Part shown: piece after piece, positions 55,483-64,000 of the stretch
Layout: the number at the start of each line of letters is the position of its first letter
Numbering within the stretch: the first letter of the stretch is position 1
Source: DASVBE01 sp963770375
GTDB taxonomy: Bacteria; Actinomycetota; Actinomycetes; Streptosporangiales; Streptosporangiaceae
Direction of reading: 5' to 3'
DNA length: 64,000 nucleotides
NCBI GenBank assembly: GCA_963770375.1
Contig: CAVYPM010000001.1
Location: 62,001-126,000 of the forward strand
Position numbers and translations under genes: made by a program
The notes under the pieces: model-generated
Told to the model about the DNA's origin: nothing
What the model saw: only the letters and a program-made list of their open reading frames with translations
Database searches by the model: none

Positions 55483-56721
55483 TCAGCCCGCCCGGCCCAG
55501 CGTCACCCGGATCTGCTGGAAGGCGGTGTAGTTCGCGATCACGTCGAGCGGCCCGGGCGGCACCTGGTCCGTCGCCTCGTCCACCCCGCTGACCAGCTGG
55601 AACGGCACCTCGTCCGCTTCCAGCCGGACCGCGAGGTCAAGCTGGCGCTCGCCGGCCACGAAGACCGGCCGGCCGCGCAGCACACGGTAGTCCACGTCCC
55701 ACAGCCACGACGTGTCCTTGCCGTCGGGGGTCTGGGCGTTGACCGCCAGCAGAACCGGCACGTTGCCCGGGGTGAGCACGTCGAAGGCCTCCAGCCAGCC
55801 GGCCGGGTTCTTGGCCAGCAGCAGCCGCAGCGTCCGGCCGCGCCGTTCGACCTGCGTGTACCGGCCGGCCACCGATTTCACCTCGCGCAGCCGGGGCAGC
55901 GCCTGGCTCACGTCGCCGCCGAAGAAGTCGGCCACGGCCAGGGCCATCACCGCGTTGGACCGGTTGGCCCGGCCCGGCAGCGACAGGTTCAGTTCCTGCA
56001 CCCGGCCGCTCGCGTCGATGACCTTGGAGCCGTCCAGCACCCAGCGCGCCGACGGGCGGGTGAACGGGCACTCGCCGCACCGCCAGCCGAGTTCGTCCCG
56101 GCGCAGGTGCGAGCCGCACTCCGGGCAGCACCAGGAGTCCTCGTGCCAGCGCTGCCCGGCCGCCACCCAGGTCACCCTCGGCGCGCCGGACGCGGCCCAG
56201 ACGATCAGCGGGTCGTCCGCGTTGGCGATCACCTGGCAGCGCGGGGCCGCGGCCAGGGCCTCGCGCCAGCGCCGGGCCACCATCCAGATCTCGGCCGCCC
56301 GGTCCATCTGATCGCGGCTCAGGTTGAGCAGCGTGACCACCCGCGCCCCGGTGGCCTTCAGCACCGCCGGGATGAACTTCTCGTCGGTCTCCAGCACCGC
56401 GAACGGGGCACGGCGGGCCCGGCTCAGCGCGGACACCAGGCCGGCCTCCATGTTCGCCCCGAACGCGTTGGTCGCCACGTCCTGGCCGAGCGCGCCCAGC
56501 GCGGCGGTGATCAGCCGGGTCGTCGTGGTCTTCCCGTTGGTCCCGGTGACCAGCACGACCTGCCGGTCCGCGGACAGCAGCTGCAGCAGGTTCGGCTCCA
56601 GCCGGAGGCTGAGCACGCCGCCGATGACCGACCCGTCACCACGTCCGGTCAGCCGGGAGGCCCGGCCGGCCACGCTGCCCACCAAGATGGCCAGCCGCGC
56701 CCGGAGCGGAAGCTTTCCCAT
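55483..56721 (-). CDS. murT: Lipid II isoglutaminyl synthase subunit MurT
   Basis: A 412-residue Mur-ligase-like protein. The P-loop is VVLVTGTNGKTTTTR; the Mur ATPase segments ETDEKFIPAVLK and LLNLSRDQMDR follow. A Cys4 zinc-ribbon insert (CCPECGSHL and RCGECP) and the C-terminal DUF1727 domain are hallmarks of MurT. It works with GatD to amidate peptidoglycan stem peptides. ATG at 56721 begins just before the conserved RLAILVG segment. It is directly followed by gatD, the usual order. Confidence 0.95.
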   Translation of the reverse strand: MGKLPLRARLAILVGSVAGRASRLTGRGDGSVIGGVLSLRLEPNLLQLLSADRQVVLVTGTNGKTTTTRLITAALGALGQDVATNAFGANMEAGLVSALSRARRAPFAVLETDEKFIPAVLKATGARVVTLLNLSRDQMDRAAEIWMVARRWREALAAAPRCQVIANADDPLIVWAASGAPRVTWVAAGQRWHEDSWCCPECGSHLRRDELGWRCGECPFTRPSARWVLDGSKVIDASGRVQELNLSLPGRANRSNAVMALAVADFFGGDVSQALPRLREVKSVAGRYTQVERRGRTLRLLLAKNPAGWLEAFDVLTPGNVPVLLAVNAQTPDGKDTSWLWDVDYRVLRGRPVFVAGERQLDLAVRLEADEVPFQLVSGVDEATDQVPPGPLDVIANYTAFQQIRVTLGRAG

Positions 56722-56839
56722 GGCGGCTGAGCCTATAGGCCCGCTAACGGGATCGATAGCCCGTTGCAATCGCCCGGTCCCGCCCGGTGCCTGCCGCCAG
56801 GCCCGCGCCCCAGCTGACGCGTTGTTCGCCGACGATGTG

Positions 56840-56869
56840 CCATCGCACGGGCTATAGGCCGTGCGATGG
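56840..56869. terminator. Perfect 11-bp inverted repeat behind the ATPase gene
   Basis: CCATCGCACGG and CCGTGCGATGG surround the 8-nt centre GCTATAGG. It lies 36 bp beyond the ATPase gene stop on the minus strand and 119 bp upstream of murT. It may terminate the ATPase operon or act as an operator for murT. Confidence 0.5.
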
Positions 56870-56904
56870 CCATCGACGCGCCTGGGGCGAGGCTCAGCCC
56901 GCCG

Positions 56905-59900
56905 CTAGGGCGCGGGGGCGGCGAGGCCGGGGCCGGCTGACGGGGCGGTGTCTGCGGCGGGGCTGGCGGCGGGCGTGCCGTCGCCGGGCCCTGAGCCCGC
57001 CTGGGGACTGCGGGCCGGGCCTGCGGCGGCCGGGGCGGGACCAGCCGGGCCTCCGTTGCCTCCGTTGCCGGCCGCGGTGGCGATGAAGCGGCGGGGCCAG
57101 GACAGCACCGGCTCCAGCCAGCCCGCGATGCCCATCTCGCCGGCCGCCTGGCGGAGCTGGCCGCGATGACTGGCGCCGATCACCACGCTGGCCAGGTCGC
57201 CGGCGAAGGCGGCCTGGTCGTCCGCGCCGAGAAGGGCGGTCCAGGCGGGCATCCGGTTGCGGGCCAGCTCCATCGAGTACCGGCTGCGGCGCAGCCCGCT
57301 GACCCGCTGCCCGATCCGGGTGCCGGGCTCGTCCGGCACGCCGGGCAGCGCGAAGTCCAGCCGCGGGGCCGGGCCGAAGACGTCCGGCGGGTCGCTGTCC
57401 ATCGGGTAGACCCGGTCGATCTCGTGCAGCCAGCGCAGCGGCGGGATCACCCACTCCGGGCCCGGCCGGGTCCCCGCGCCCTTGCCGCCGGACAGGATGC
57501 GCTGCGCGGTGTCCGCCGCCTCGGCGGCCAGCCGGTCCGTGTCGAGCCAGGTCCGCACGGCCAGCGCCCGGCTGGCCAGGCCCCGCTCGAGGACAGTAGC
57601 CAGCAGGCACTCGCGCAGCCGCGGGTCGAGCTCGGCCCACCGCTGCTTCAGCGGGGCGGGCACCACCGGCACCGGGCGGCTGGTCAGGAAGGCCAGCAGC
57701 AGGGCCTCGGCCCAGATCCGCAGCCAGGCGTCGTCCGGTTCGGCGGCCAGCAGGTCCGCGGTGCGCAGCTCGACCAGCGTGCAGGGCCGCCCGGTGACAC
57801 AGGCGGGCCCGCAGGCGGCCGCCCGGCGGCGGGCGGCCAGGGCGGTCGCGCCGCGGGCGGCCACCCCGGCGCGGGTCACCGCGGCCCGCTCCCGGTGCTC
57901 GCCGTACGGCACCCGGACCCGCAGCGGCCGGTCCATCCCGTCCGCGAACACCGCGGCCACGCCCGGCTCCAGGGACACCACCTGGCGGGACTGGTCCGGG
58001 CTGAGGTTCATGGTGGCGCCGACCAGCTCCCGGTCGTCGGCCGCGGGCAGCCGGTGCAGGATCTTCAGCGCCGAGTTCTTGATCACGTCGGGGACCAGCT
58101 TGGCCGGGATCTGCTCGGCCACGATGATCCCGGTGCCGTAGGCCCGGATCTCGGCCAGCAGGCTGGCGAACAGCTCGACCGCGTGCTCGCTCGGCCCGTG
58201 CCGGGCCGCCCGCAGCAGCCGGTGCGCCTCCTCGATCACGATGACGTGCCGCAGCCCGCCCACCGTCTCCCCGGCCGCACCGAACCCGCCGTCCTCACCA
58301 GCACCGCCAGCCTCACGGCCTGTGGTCCCGGCGTCCGCACCGGCCCCGGGGGTCTCCGCAGCGGCCTCGATGGCCCCGGAATCGCCGGCTGGCGCCCCCG
58401 ATGCCGTATCCCTGAAATCTTCGCCGGACGATCCTGGAGCTGCGCCGCGTGCCCGCAGCCGGAGGTACTCGACGATCCGGATGATCAGCGTCCCGATCAG
58501 GAACGCCTTGTCCTCGTCGTTGGCCACGTCCTCAATGGCCAGGACCACGTTGCGGCGCAGAAGCCGGCCGATGTCCGCCGGGTGCCCGCCCTCGAAGAAC
58601 CGGCCCGCCGAGCCGATCCGCAGCGACCGCAGCCGGACCTCCACGAACCCGCGCACGTCGGCCTGGAGCTCCCGGCCGTACCCGACGTCGTCAATGACGT
58701 CCAGCGCGGCCTGCTGCAGCTGCGCCAGCGTGGGCACCACCGGGCCGGACGCCGCCCCGGGCAGGCCGGCCCCGGTCACCGGGTCCCACCCGCAGTCCGC
58801 GTACACCCGCTGCAGCGCCTGCGACATGATCTGCGGGAACGGCTCGTCGGCCGCGAAGGCGGCCAGGAACAGGGCCCGGACCATGTCGATATGCGCCTGG
58901 ATCGGGTAACCCGGCTCGGGCGCCAGCGGGTTCACCGACAGCGGCACCGCGCCCGGGTCGGCCGGGCTGATCACGGTCAGCTGGCCGGCTGGCCGAGCCG
59001 GCCCGCCATCGCCGCGTACTCCGACTTCGCGGGCTCGATCGCCAGCCAGGGCACGCCCGCCCGGGTGAGCTGCTCCAGCAGGTGCCGGACGGTCTGCGAC
59101 TTCCCGGACCCGGTCGCGCCGGCCACCAGCGCGTGCCGGTTCAGGCTGGCCATCGGCACCAGGAACGTACCGACCGCCCGGTCCTGGCCGTCCAGGATCA
59201 CGCCGAGGTCCACGGCCGGCCCCGGCCCGGCCTCACTGGTCAGGTCGAACGAGCCCGGCTCGCGGATCCGCACCCCGGGGATCTCCCGGTGCGGCAGGCC
59301 GGTCAGCGCGGCCAGCGCCCCCGCCGTCGCGGAGAACGGGATCTGCGCGCCATCCGCCGCGTCCGCCAGCTTGATCACCAGCGCGTCGGCCAGCTCGTGC
59401 GCGCCCTCGCCGGTGCGCAGCCGGTACGGGTGCCCGGCCGCGGCGGCCGACCCGACCAGCACCGGGGCGAGCAGGCTCAGCTCGGCCTCGGTCGCCGCCC
59501 CGGCCAGCACCCGCACGTTCCACAGGCCCGCCTCGCGGAACGCGTCCAGCTCGGCGAGCCGGAACTCGGCCCGCTCGGTGTCCAGCCGGGCCCGTTCCTC
59601 GTCGTACCGGCGCAGCACGTTCAGCTGGGTGCGCAGGTCGCTGATCTCGGCGTCGATCAGGTCGGTTGGCTCGGCCACCACCAGCCAGCCGAACGGCCGG
59701 GGCATCAGCGACACCAGCGTCGACTCGAACAGCGACGGCGGGACCCCGGCCCCGCCCGCGCCGCCCCCGCTGTCCGGGCCCCCGCCGTACCCGGAGACGC
59801 CGTACCCGGCCCCGCCGCCGCCCGGCCAGGCCAGGCCGCCGGCCCCGGCCCAGGCCGCGCCCGTCCCTGACCCGTAGCCGTACCCGCCGCCCCCGGGAGC

Positions 59901-60299
59901 GGCCAGCCCGGCCGTCCAGCCCGACAGCGGCACCGCGAGCCGCGCCGGGCACGGCGCCCACACCAGCTGGTCCAGGTCGGCCAGCCAGTCGCCGGCCAGC
60001 GGCTCGCCGTGCGCGCCCGCCGGGAACAGGAGCTCGGTCACGTCGCCGCTGCCCGGCCCGCCGCCGTCCGGCCCGGGCAGCGGGCCCGCGTTGGTGATCA
60101 GCTCGAGCGGCGCACCGCCGCCCCGCGACAGCCACCCGGCGATGAACGGCCGGCGGCGGCGGACCGCGTGCAGCGCGGCGGGCAGGATCGACACGTAGTC
60201 GGCCTCGGCGGAGCCGTGGCCGCTGCTGTGCGGGGCGACCGCCAGGACCCGGTACCACGGCCCGACCGTGCCGCCCCCGATCCCCGAGGTTCCGCCCAC
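56905..60299 (-). pseudogene. HerA/DUF87-type DNA-translocase-like ATPase, one frameshift
   Basis: Joined across a frameshift near 58985 it would encode about 1,130 residues. The upstream part ends in a P-loop (LVAGATGSGKSQT) and EPAKSEYAAMAGRLG. The downstream part continues PADPGAVPLSVNPLAPEPG and holds the Walker B IVIEEAHRLL, then LVPDVIKNSALKILHRL with an arginine-finger-type segment. These are the marks of HerA/VirB4-like hexameric translocases. The first ~150 residues include a Gly/Tyr-rich loop; the last ~60 are Pro/Ala/Gly-rich. No nuclease or relaxase adjoins it. The GTG at 60299 lacks a clear ribosome-binding site. Confidence 0.72.
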
Positions 60300-60392
60300 C
60301 TTGTGTGCATATCAGGCCCGCGCCCCCGGTGCCAGCGGGTTCGCCGACCCCGCGCTCACCCCACGCCCACCCCGCGGCCGCGCGGCCCGCGC

Positions 60393-62432
60393 TCAGTGGC
60401 GGAAGGTCCGCCAGTCCAGCCGTTGCGGCGGCGGGCCGAGGTTCGGCGGCGGCCCGCCCGGCAGCGCCTCCTGCCGGGCCTCGTCCAGGCTGGCCAGCGT
60501 CGCGGTGGGCAGCGTGATCAGGCCCGGGTTGGCGTCGGCCAGCACCAGCTGGCGCCCGTCCGGCGAGGCGTACGAGATCAGCACCGCGCTCGGCGGCAGC
60601 TGCTGCAGCTCGTGCGCCTCGACCAGGAACTCCCGGGACCGCTGCCTGGTCCTGGCCTGGGACGCCGACCCGCCCACCGCCTCCGAGGTGGACCGGCCCC
60701 ACGCGGTGCTGCCGCTGATGCCCGACGTCACGGACCGGCTGGCCGACGTGCCGGCCGACTCGCTCCGGTCCCGCCCGGACGACTCGCTGGCCGGCCCGAA
60801 CGGACCCGCCAGGCGATCACGGCTCCGGCCCGACGACCGGCTCTGGGCGGACGTCTCGCTGACCGACAGCGAGTCCCCCGCCGAGACCGAGCCGCCCACC
60901 GTGCTCGTGTACGAATCGCCGGCCGTGCCGGTTACCGTCAGCCCGACCGTTTCGGTCAGCTGGCTGATCACGAACCGGTGCTCGGTGCCGATCTGCTCGC
61001 TGGCCGCCTTGGCGTCGTCGGCGTTGCCGAGACGCATGAACGCGACCGCGGCGTTCCCCCGGCCGAGCCGCTGCCGGACCGGCCCGGGAATGGTCCGGTA
61101 GGCCAGCACCAGCCCGGTGCCCGACCGCTCGGCGGCCGCGGTCAGCCCGTCGATCAGTCCCGGCGGCAGCCGCTCCGCGCCGAGCACGCACAGCGTGTGC
61201 GCCCACGGCCGGCCCACCGGCGCCCGCCGCAGCAGCTGGGTCAGCGCGGCCACCAGATACCGGCCGGTCACCTCGTTGCGCAGCTCGCCCGCCCGCTGGT
61301 CGAGCCAGGCCACCCGCAGCCGGCTGTCCGGCTGCGATACCGGGTCCGCGGCCAGCTCGTCCAGCATCCGCAGCCGGGATTCCAGCGCCCAGGCCCGCTC
61401 GAGCACCACGCGGTCCGCCGCGCCGCGCCCGTACAGGCCGGCGACCTGGTCGAGTTCGGCCGCGGTGAGCAGCCCGGCGCGCAGGTCGGCCCGCGGGTCG
61501 CCGATCTGCGCCAGCGCCCGGAGCGCGGCCGTCACGGCGCAGATCCGCGCCCCGTCCGGCAGCACGGCCAGCACCCGGTCCAGGATCGCGCTGTCGCTGA
61601 CCGGGTCGCCGCGCCGGCCGGTGTCCGGCCCGCTGGCCGGCTCATCCTCGCTGGCCGTCACGGCCAGCAGCTCGGCCGTGGCCTCCCGGCCGAGCCCGGT
61701 GCCCAGCGCCAGCCGCGGCAGGTCCCCCGGCAGGACCCACACCTGCGGGCCGAACCCGCCCCTCGCCGCCGCGGCGAGCAGGTCGCCGGCCACCCCGCCC
61801 TCGGTCAGGTCCACGACCGTGACCTCCCCGCCCGCGTCCAGCCGCGGCGCCGCGATCATGGTGAGCAGCGCGGACCAGCCCGCCAGCGTCCCGCCCGCCA
61901 CATCGACCCGGTCGATCCCGGCCGGCAGCGGAACCGCGTACCACTGCCGCTGGGAGTCGAACGCGGTCCGGCGGGCCTGCCAGTCGCGGAACCTCCGCGC
62001 GTGCGACTCCTGCCGCGCGGTCAGCCGCCGCTGCTGGGTTTCCTTGATCACCGTGACCCGGTGCTGCTCGGCGGCCAGCCGGTCCCGCAGGTCGCGCCGG
62101 CCGGCCCGGATGACCTGGCCGCAGCGGGCCGCCACGGCCAGCGCCGCCGCGGCCACGACGGCGGCCAGCGGCAGGCTGACCTCCCCGGCCTGCCACAGCG
62201 CCAGCGCCCCGCCGAGCAGCACCCCGGCCGCGCCGATCGCCACCAGGTACGGCCGGTCGAGCAGGCCCTCCTCGCGCCGTTGCGCGGCCACCCAGTCCGG
62301 GCTCACCTGCTCCGCCTCCGGCGGCACCGGGCGCCGCGGCGGCGGGCCAGGATCCGGCCGCAGCAGCGCGTACTGCCAGCCCAGGTACACCCGGTCGCGG
62401 CGCTGGCCGCCGCCCGGCGCGGGCCCGCTCAT
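60393..62432 (-). CDS. Membrane-anchored ATPase-like protein with lost P-loop
   Basis: A 679-residue protein. Two membrane segments lie near residues 60-105 (YLVAIGAAGVLLGGALALW and LPLAAVVAAAALAVAA), followed by a charged coiled-coil region. The rest looks like a FtsK/TraD-type domain, but the P-loop position reads VAGGTLAGWSALLTM, with no GKS/T; VTVVDLTEGG sits where Walker B-like strand features are expected. A Ser-rich stretch (about 505-600) precedes a C-terminal part with EAHELQQLPPS, as in type IV coupling proteins. It overlaps the upstream gene stop (ATGA), so both are co-translated. Confidence 0.6.
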   Translation of the reverse strand: MSGPAPGGGQRRDRVYLGWQYALLRPDPGPPPRRPVPPEAEQVSPDWVAAQRREEGLLDRPYLVAIGAAGVLLGGALALWQAGEVSLPLAAVVAAAALAVAARCGQVIRAGRRDLRDRLAAEQHRVTVIKETQQRRLTARQESHARRFRDWQARRTAFDSQRQWYAVPLPAGIDRVDVAGGTLAGWSALLTMIAAPRLDAGGEVTVVDLTEGGVAGDLLAAAARGGFGPQVWVLPGDLPRLALGTGLGREATAELLAVTASEDEPASGPDTGRRGDPVSDSAILDRVLAVLPDGARICAVTAALRALAQIGDPRADLRAGLLTAAELDQVAGLYGRGAADRVVLERAWALESRLRMLDELAADPVSQPDSRLRVAWLDQRAGELRNEVTGRYLVAALTQLLRRAPVGRPWAHTLCVLGAERLPPGLIDGLTAAAERSGTGLVLAYRTIPGPVRQRLGRGNAAVAFMRLGNADDAKAASEQIGTEHRFVISQLTETVGLTVTGTAGDSYTSTVGGSVSAGDSLSVSETSAQSRSSGRSRDRLAGPFGPASESSGRDRSESAGTSASRSVTSGISGSTAWGRSTSEAVGGSASQARTRQRSREFLVEAHELQQLPPSAVLISYASPDGRQLVLADANPGLITLPTATLASLDEARQEALPGGPPPNLGPPPQRLDWRTFRH

Positions 62433-64000
62433 CCCGGCCGCCCGGGCAGCTCCGCGGGCACGGCCCGGCAGCCGGTGCGGACCCGCCGCCTCGGCCCCCG
62501 CACGATCAGCGCGAGCTCCTCACCGCGCGGGCTGAGCAAGGCGGCCGGCGGCACGTCCGTACCGTTGCTAAAGGGATACGGTGCCGGGGGCGCGGGCCCC
62601 GCCACCTCCGCCGGATCCGCCGCTGGCGCGCCGGGTCCCCGCGCCGTCCAGGTGCCGGACGGCTCCGGTCCGGGCACCCGCCGCGCCCAGGCGGGCACGG
62701 GCTGCGGCTGCGGGGCGGGCGGCAGCTCCGGGCCCGTGCCCGGCCGCCAGCCGGCCGCCGCGGCCCGGCCCCTGGCTCCGGCCGGCCCGGCGCCCGCCGC
62801 CGCGGCCGGGGCCTGCGCGGTGCTGACCGCGGCCAGCGGGCCGGTGCCGGGCTGGGCGCTGGCCAGGCCGGCCAGCTCGGCCGCCGCGGCCTCGTCGCCC
62901 ACCGGGTGCAGGGCCAGCACGTTGACCGCACCGGCCAGGCTGGCCGCGGCGCCCGCCGACGTGGTGCTGAGCACGACCGTGAGCCCGGCCCGGTAACCGG
63001 CCGCCGCCAGCTCCGCCAGCGCCACCGACGGCAGCTGCTCGCAGCCGCTGAACCAGGCCACCGCGTCCCCGCTGACCCCCATCGCGCGCAGGTCGGCGCA
63101 CAGTGCCAGCGCGTCGGCCAGCACCAGCCGGCCGATCATGGCCGCCGCCGGGCCGTGCTCGGCCGGGTCGAGCGCGAACAGGCCCACCGCCCGTTCCCGC
63201 AGGATCCGCCCCAGGCCGAGCTGCTCCCGGCCGCGGCCGAGCCAGCGCCCGGCCGGCGCCGCGGTGAGCCGGGCCAGCTGCCCGGCCACGTCGGCCAGCC
63301 CGCCAGGGTCAGCCTTCAGCAGCGCGGTGACACTGGCCAGCCGGGTGGCCATCGCCGCCCGGTGCGGGTGGTGCGAGGGCACCTGCCGCAGCCGGGCGGC
63401 CAGCGCGGCCGGGTCGAGCAGGCCGGTGACGTCGGCCAGCACCGGCTGGTCCGCGTGCGGCGGCGCCGCACGCCGGATGGCGAACAGCTCGGTGAGGTAG
63501 GCGGCGCAGCCGCGCTGCCGCCCGTCCGGGCCGCCGGGCCAGTCCAGCAGGCCGGTCAGCAGCGCCGCCGCCCGGGCCGGGTCACCGGTGCGCAGCGGGT
63601 CGTAGTAGCCGGGGCCGGCCGGGCCGAACTCGTAGAGCGGCGCCCCGGCCGCCGTGCTCACCGCGGCCAGCGCCCCGGCCAGCCAGCCGCGCTGACCGGC
63701 CAGGTCGACGACCACGACCGGCTTGCGCCGCCGGATCGCGGCGTGCACGAACCGGAACCCGGTCGCGGGCGGCCCGGGCCCGGGCGGGCCGTCCTGGCCG
63801 GCCGGCCCGGCAGACTCCGGCTCCCGCCCGGCCACCAGCACCCCGCCCTCGGCCTCGGCCCAGGACACCGCCGCGCTGCGGCCGTCCGCGGCCACGCCCA
63901 GCCGGCTGCCGTCCCTGGTCAGCACGCCGCCCGCCCGGATGGCCCGGCGGGTGTACCAGCGCCGGGCGGCCACGATCAGCCCGGTCCTGGCCGGGCGGAC
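62429..64000 (-). CDS. VirD4/TraD-like protein with degenerate P-loop, 5' end beyond window
   Basis: At least 514 residues; the frame stays open to the window edge (LIVAARRWYTRRAIRAGG), so the true start may lie upstream. A Rossmann-like nucleotide-binding layout is visible: VLVAGREPES where a P-loop should be, then KPVVVVDLAGQRGWLAGALAAV and YYDPLRTGDPARAAALLTGLL, as in VirD4/TraD coupling proteins. The GKT is missing. A Pro/Ala-rich segment precedes the C-terminus SPRGEELALIVRGPRRRV. It forms one operon with the next two ATPase-like genes. Confidence 0.6.
   Translation of the reverse strand, partial: VRPARTGLIVAARRWYTRRAIRAGGVLTRDGSRLGVAADGRSAAVSWAEAEGGVLVAGREPESAGPAGQDGPPGPGPPATGFRFVHAAIRRRKPVVVVDLAGQRGWLAGALAAVSTAAGAPLYEFGPAGPGYYDPLRTGDPARAAALLTGLLDWPGGPDGRQRGCAAYLTELFAIRRAAPPHADQPVLADVTGLLDPAALAARLRQVPSHHPHRAAMATRLASVTALLKADPGGLADVAGQLARLTAAPAGRWLGRGREQLGLGRILRERAVGLFALDPAEHGPAAAMIGRLVLADALALCADLRAMGVSGDAVAWFSGCEQLPSVALAELAAAGYRAGLTVVLSTTSAGAAASLAGAVNVLALHPVGDEAAAAELAGLASAQPGTGPLAAVSTAQAPAAAAGAGPAGARGRAAAAGWRPGTGPELPPAPQPQPVPAWARRVPGPEPSGTWTARGPGAPAADPAEVAGPAPPAPYPFSNGTDVPPAALLSPRGEELALIVRGPRRRVRTGCRAVPAELPGRPG

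Overview
The window is about 72% GC with actinobacterial coding habits: many GTG starts, four-base GTGA/ATGA stop-start overlaps, and GC-ending codons. Gene content (bldC, rex-hemACD, murT/gatD, the small ribosomal protein bS22, fused cobA-hemD, MazG/Mfd block) points to a high-GC actinobacterium of the Streptomyces/Streptosporangiales type rather than a mycobacterium. All 64 kb read as chromosome; there is no integrase, transposase or phage gene.

Layout. 1-2.4 kb: reverse transsulfuration (cystathionine beta-synthase, frameshifted, and a cystathionine gamma-synthase/lyase cut by the window edge). 2.5-9.8 kb: thiolase, DUF4287 and PPOX genes, a 1.2 kb gene-free stretch with repeats and an odd tRNA gene, a type-5 uracil-DNA glycosylase, a DUF2252 gene and an MDR oxidoreductase. 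9.9-24.2 kb: the conserved mfd-lipoprotein-mazG-eno-ftsB-DUF501-ppx block (minus strand), split by an accessory trio (secreted lectin, large AAA ATPase, geranylgeranyl-reductase-like flavoprotein). 24.5-29.5 kb: sulfate-activation fusion (cysC), threonine/serine dehydratase, bldC, and a metallopeptidase-like gene with a small partner. 30-34.5 kb: System II cytochrome c maturation (resA, resB, ccsA; ccdA absent) plus a histidine phosphatase. 34.8-44 kb: an EamA transporter carrying a mobile-element-like insertion, then the heme operon rex-hemA-hemC-cobA/hemD-hemB-primpol-hemL with a Rex operator upstream. 44-51.2 kb: glutaredoxin, membrane monooxygenase-like protein, HAD phosphatase, acyltransferase, bS22, HTH protein, proC, proline dehydrogenase. 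51.2-56.7 kb: ygfZ, Fur regulator, a standalone leader/structured-RNA unit, nitrobindin-like protein, DsrE, gatD, murT. 56.9-64 kb: three consecutive DNA-translocase-like ATPase genes, two of which seem to have lost their P-loops.

How it fits together: heme synthesis, Rex redox sensing and cytochrome c assembly sit close together, so respiratory capacity is probably coordinated. Cell-wall amidation (MurT/GatD), division (FtsB) and glycolysis (enolase) are in standard actinobacterial contexts.

Two features cut across the window. First, about 14 single-base frameshifts interrupt eight genes whose fragments are otherwise coherent; they may be assembly indels or recent pseudogenes. Second, short dispersed repeats occur, including a 172-bp element with 16-bp terminal inverted repeats sitting in frame inside a transporter gene. 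The most novel candidates are the leader-peptide/three-way-junction RNA at 52.8-53.1 kb, the inserted element, the tRNA with apparent UAA anticodon, and the ATPase triad.
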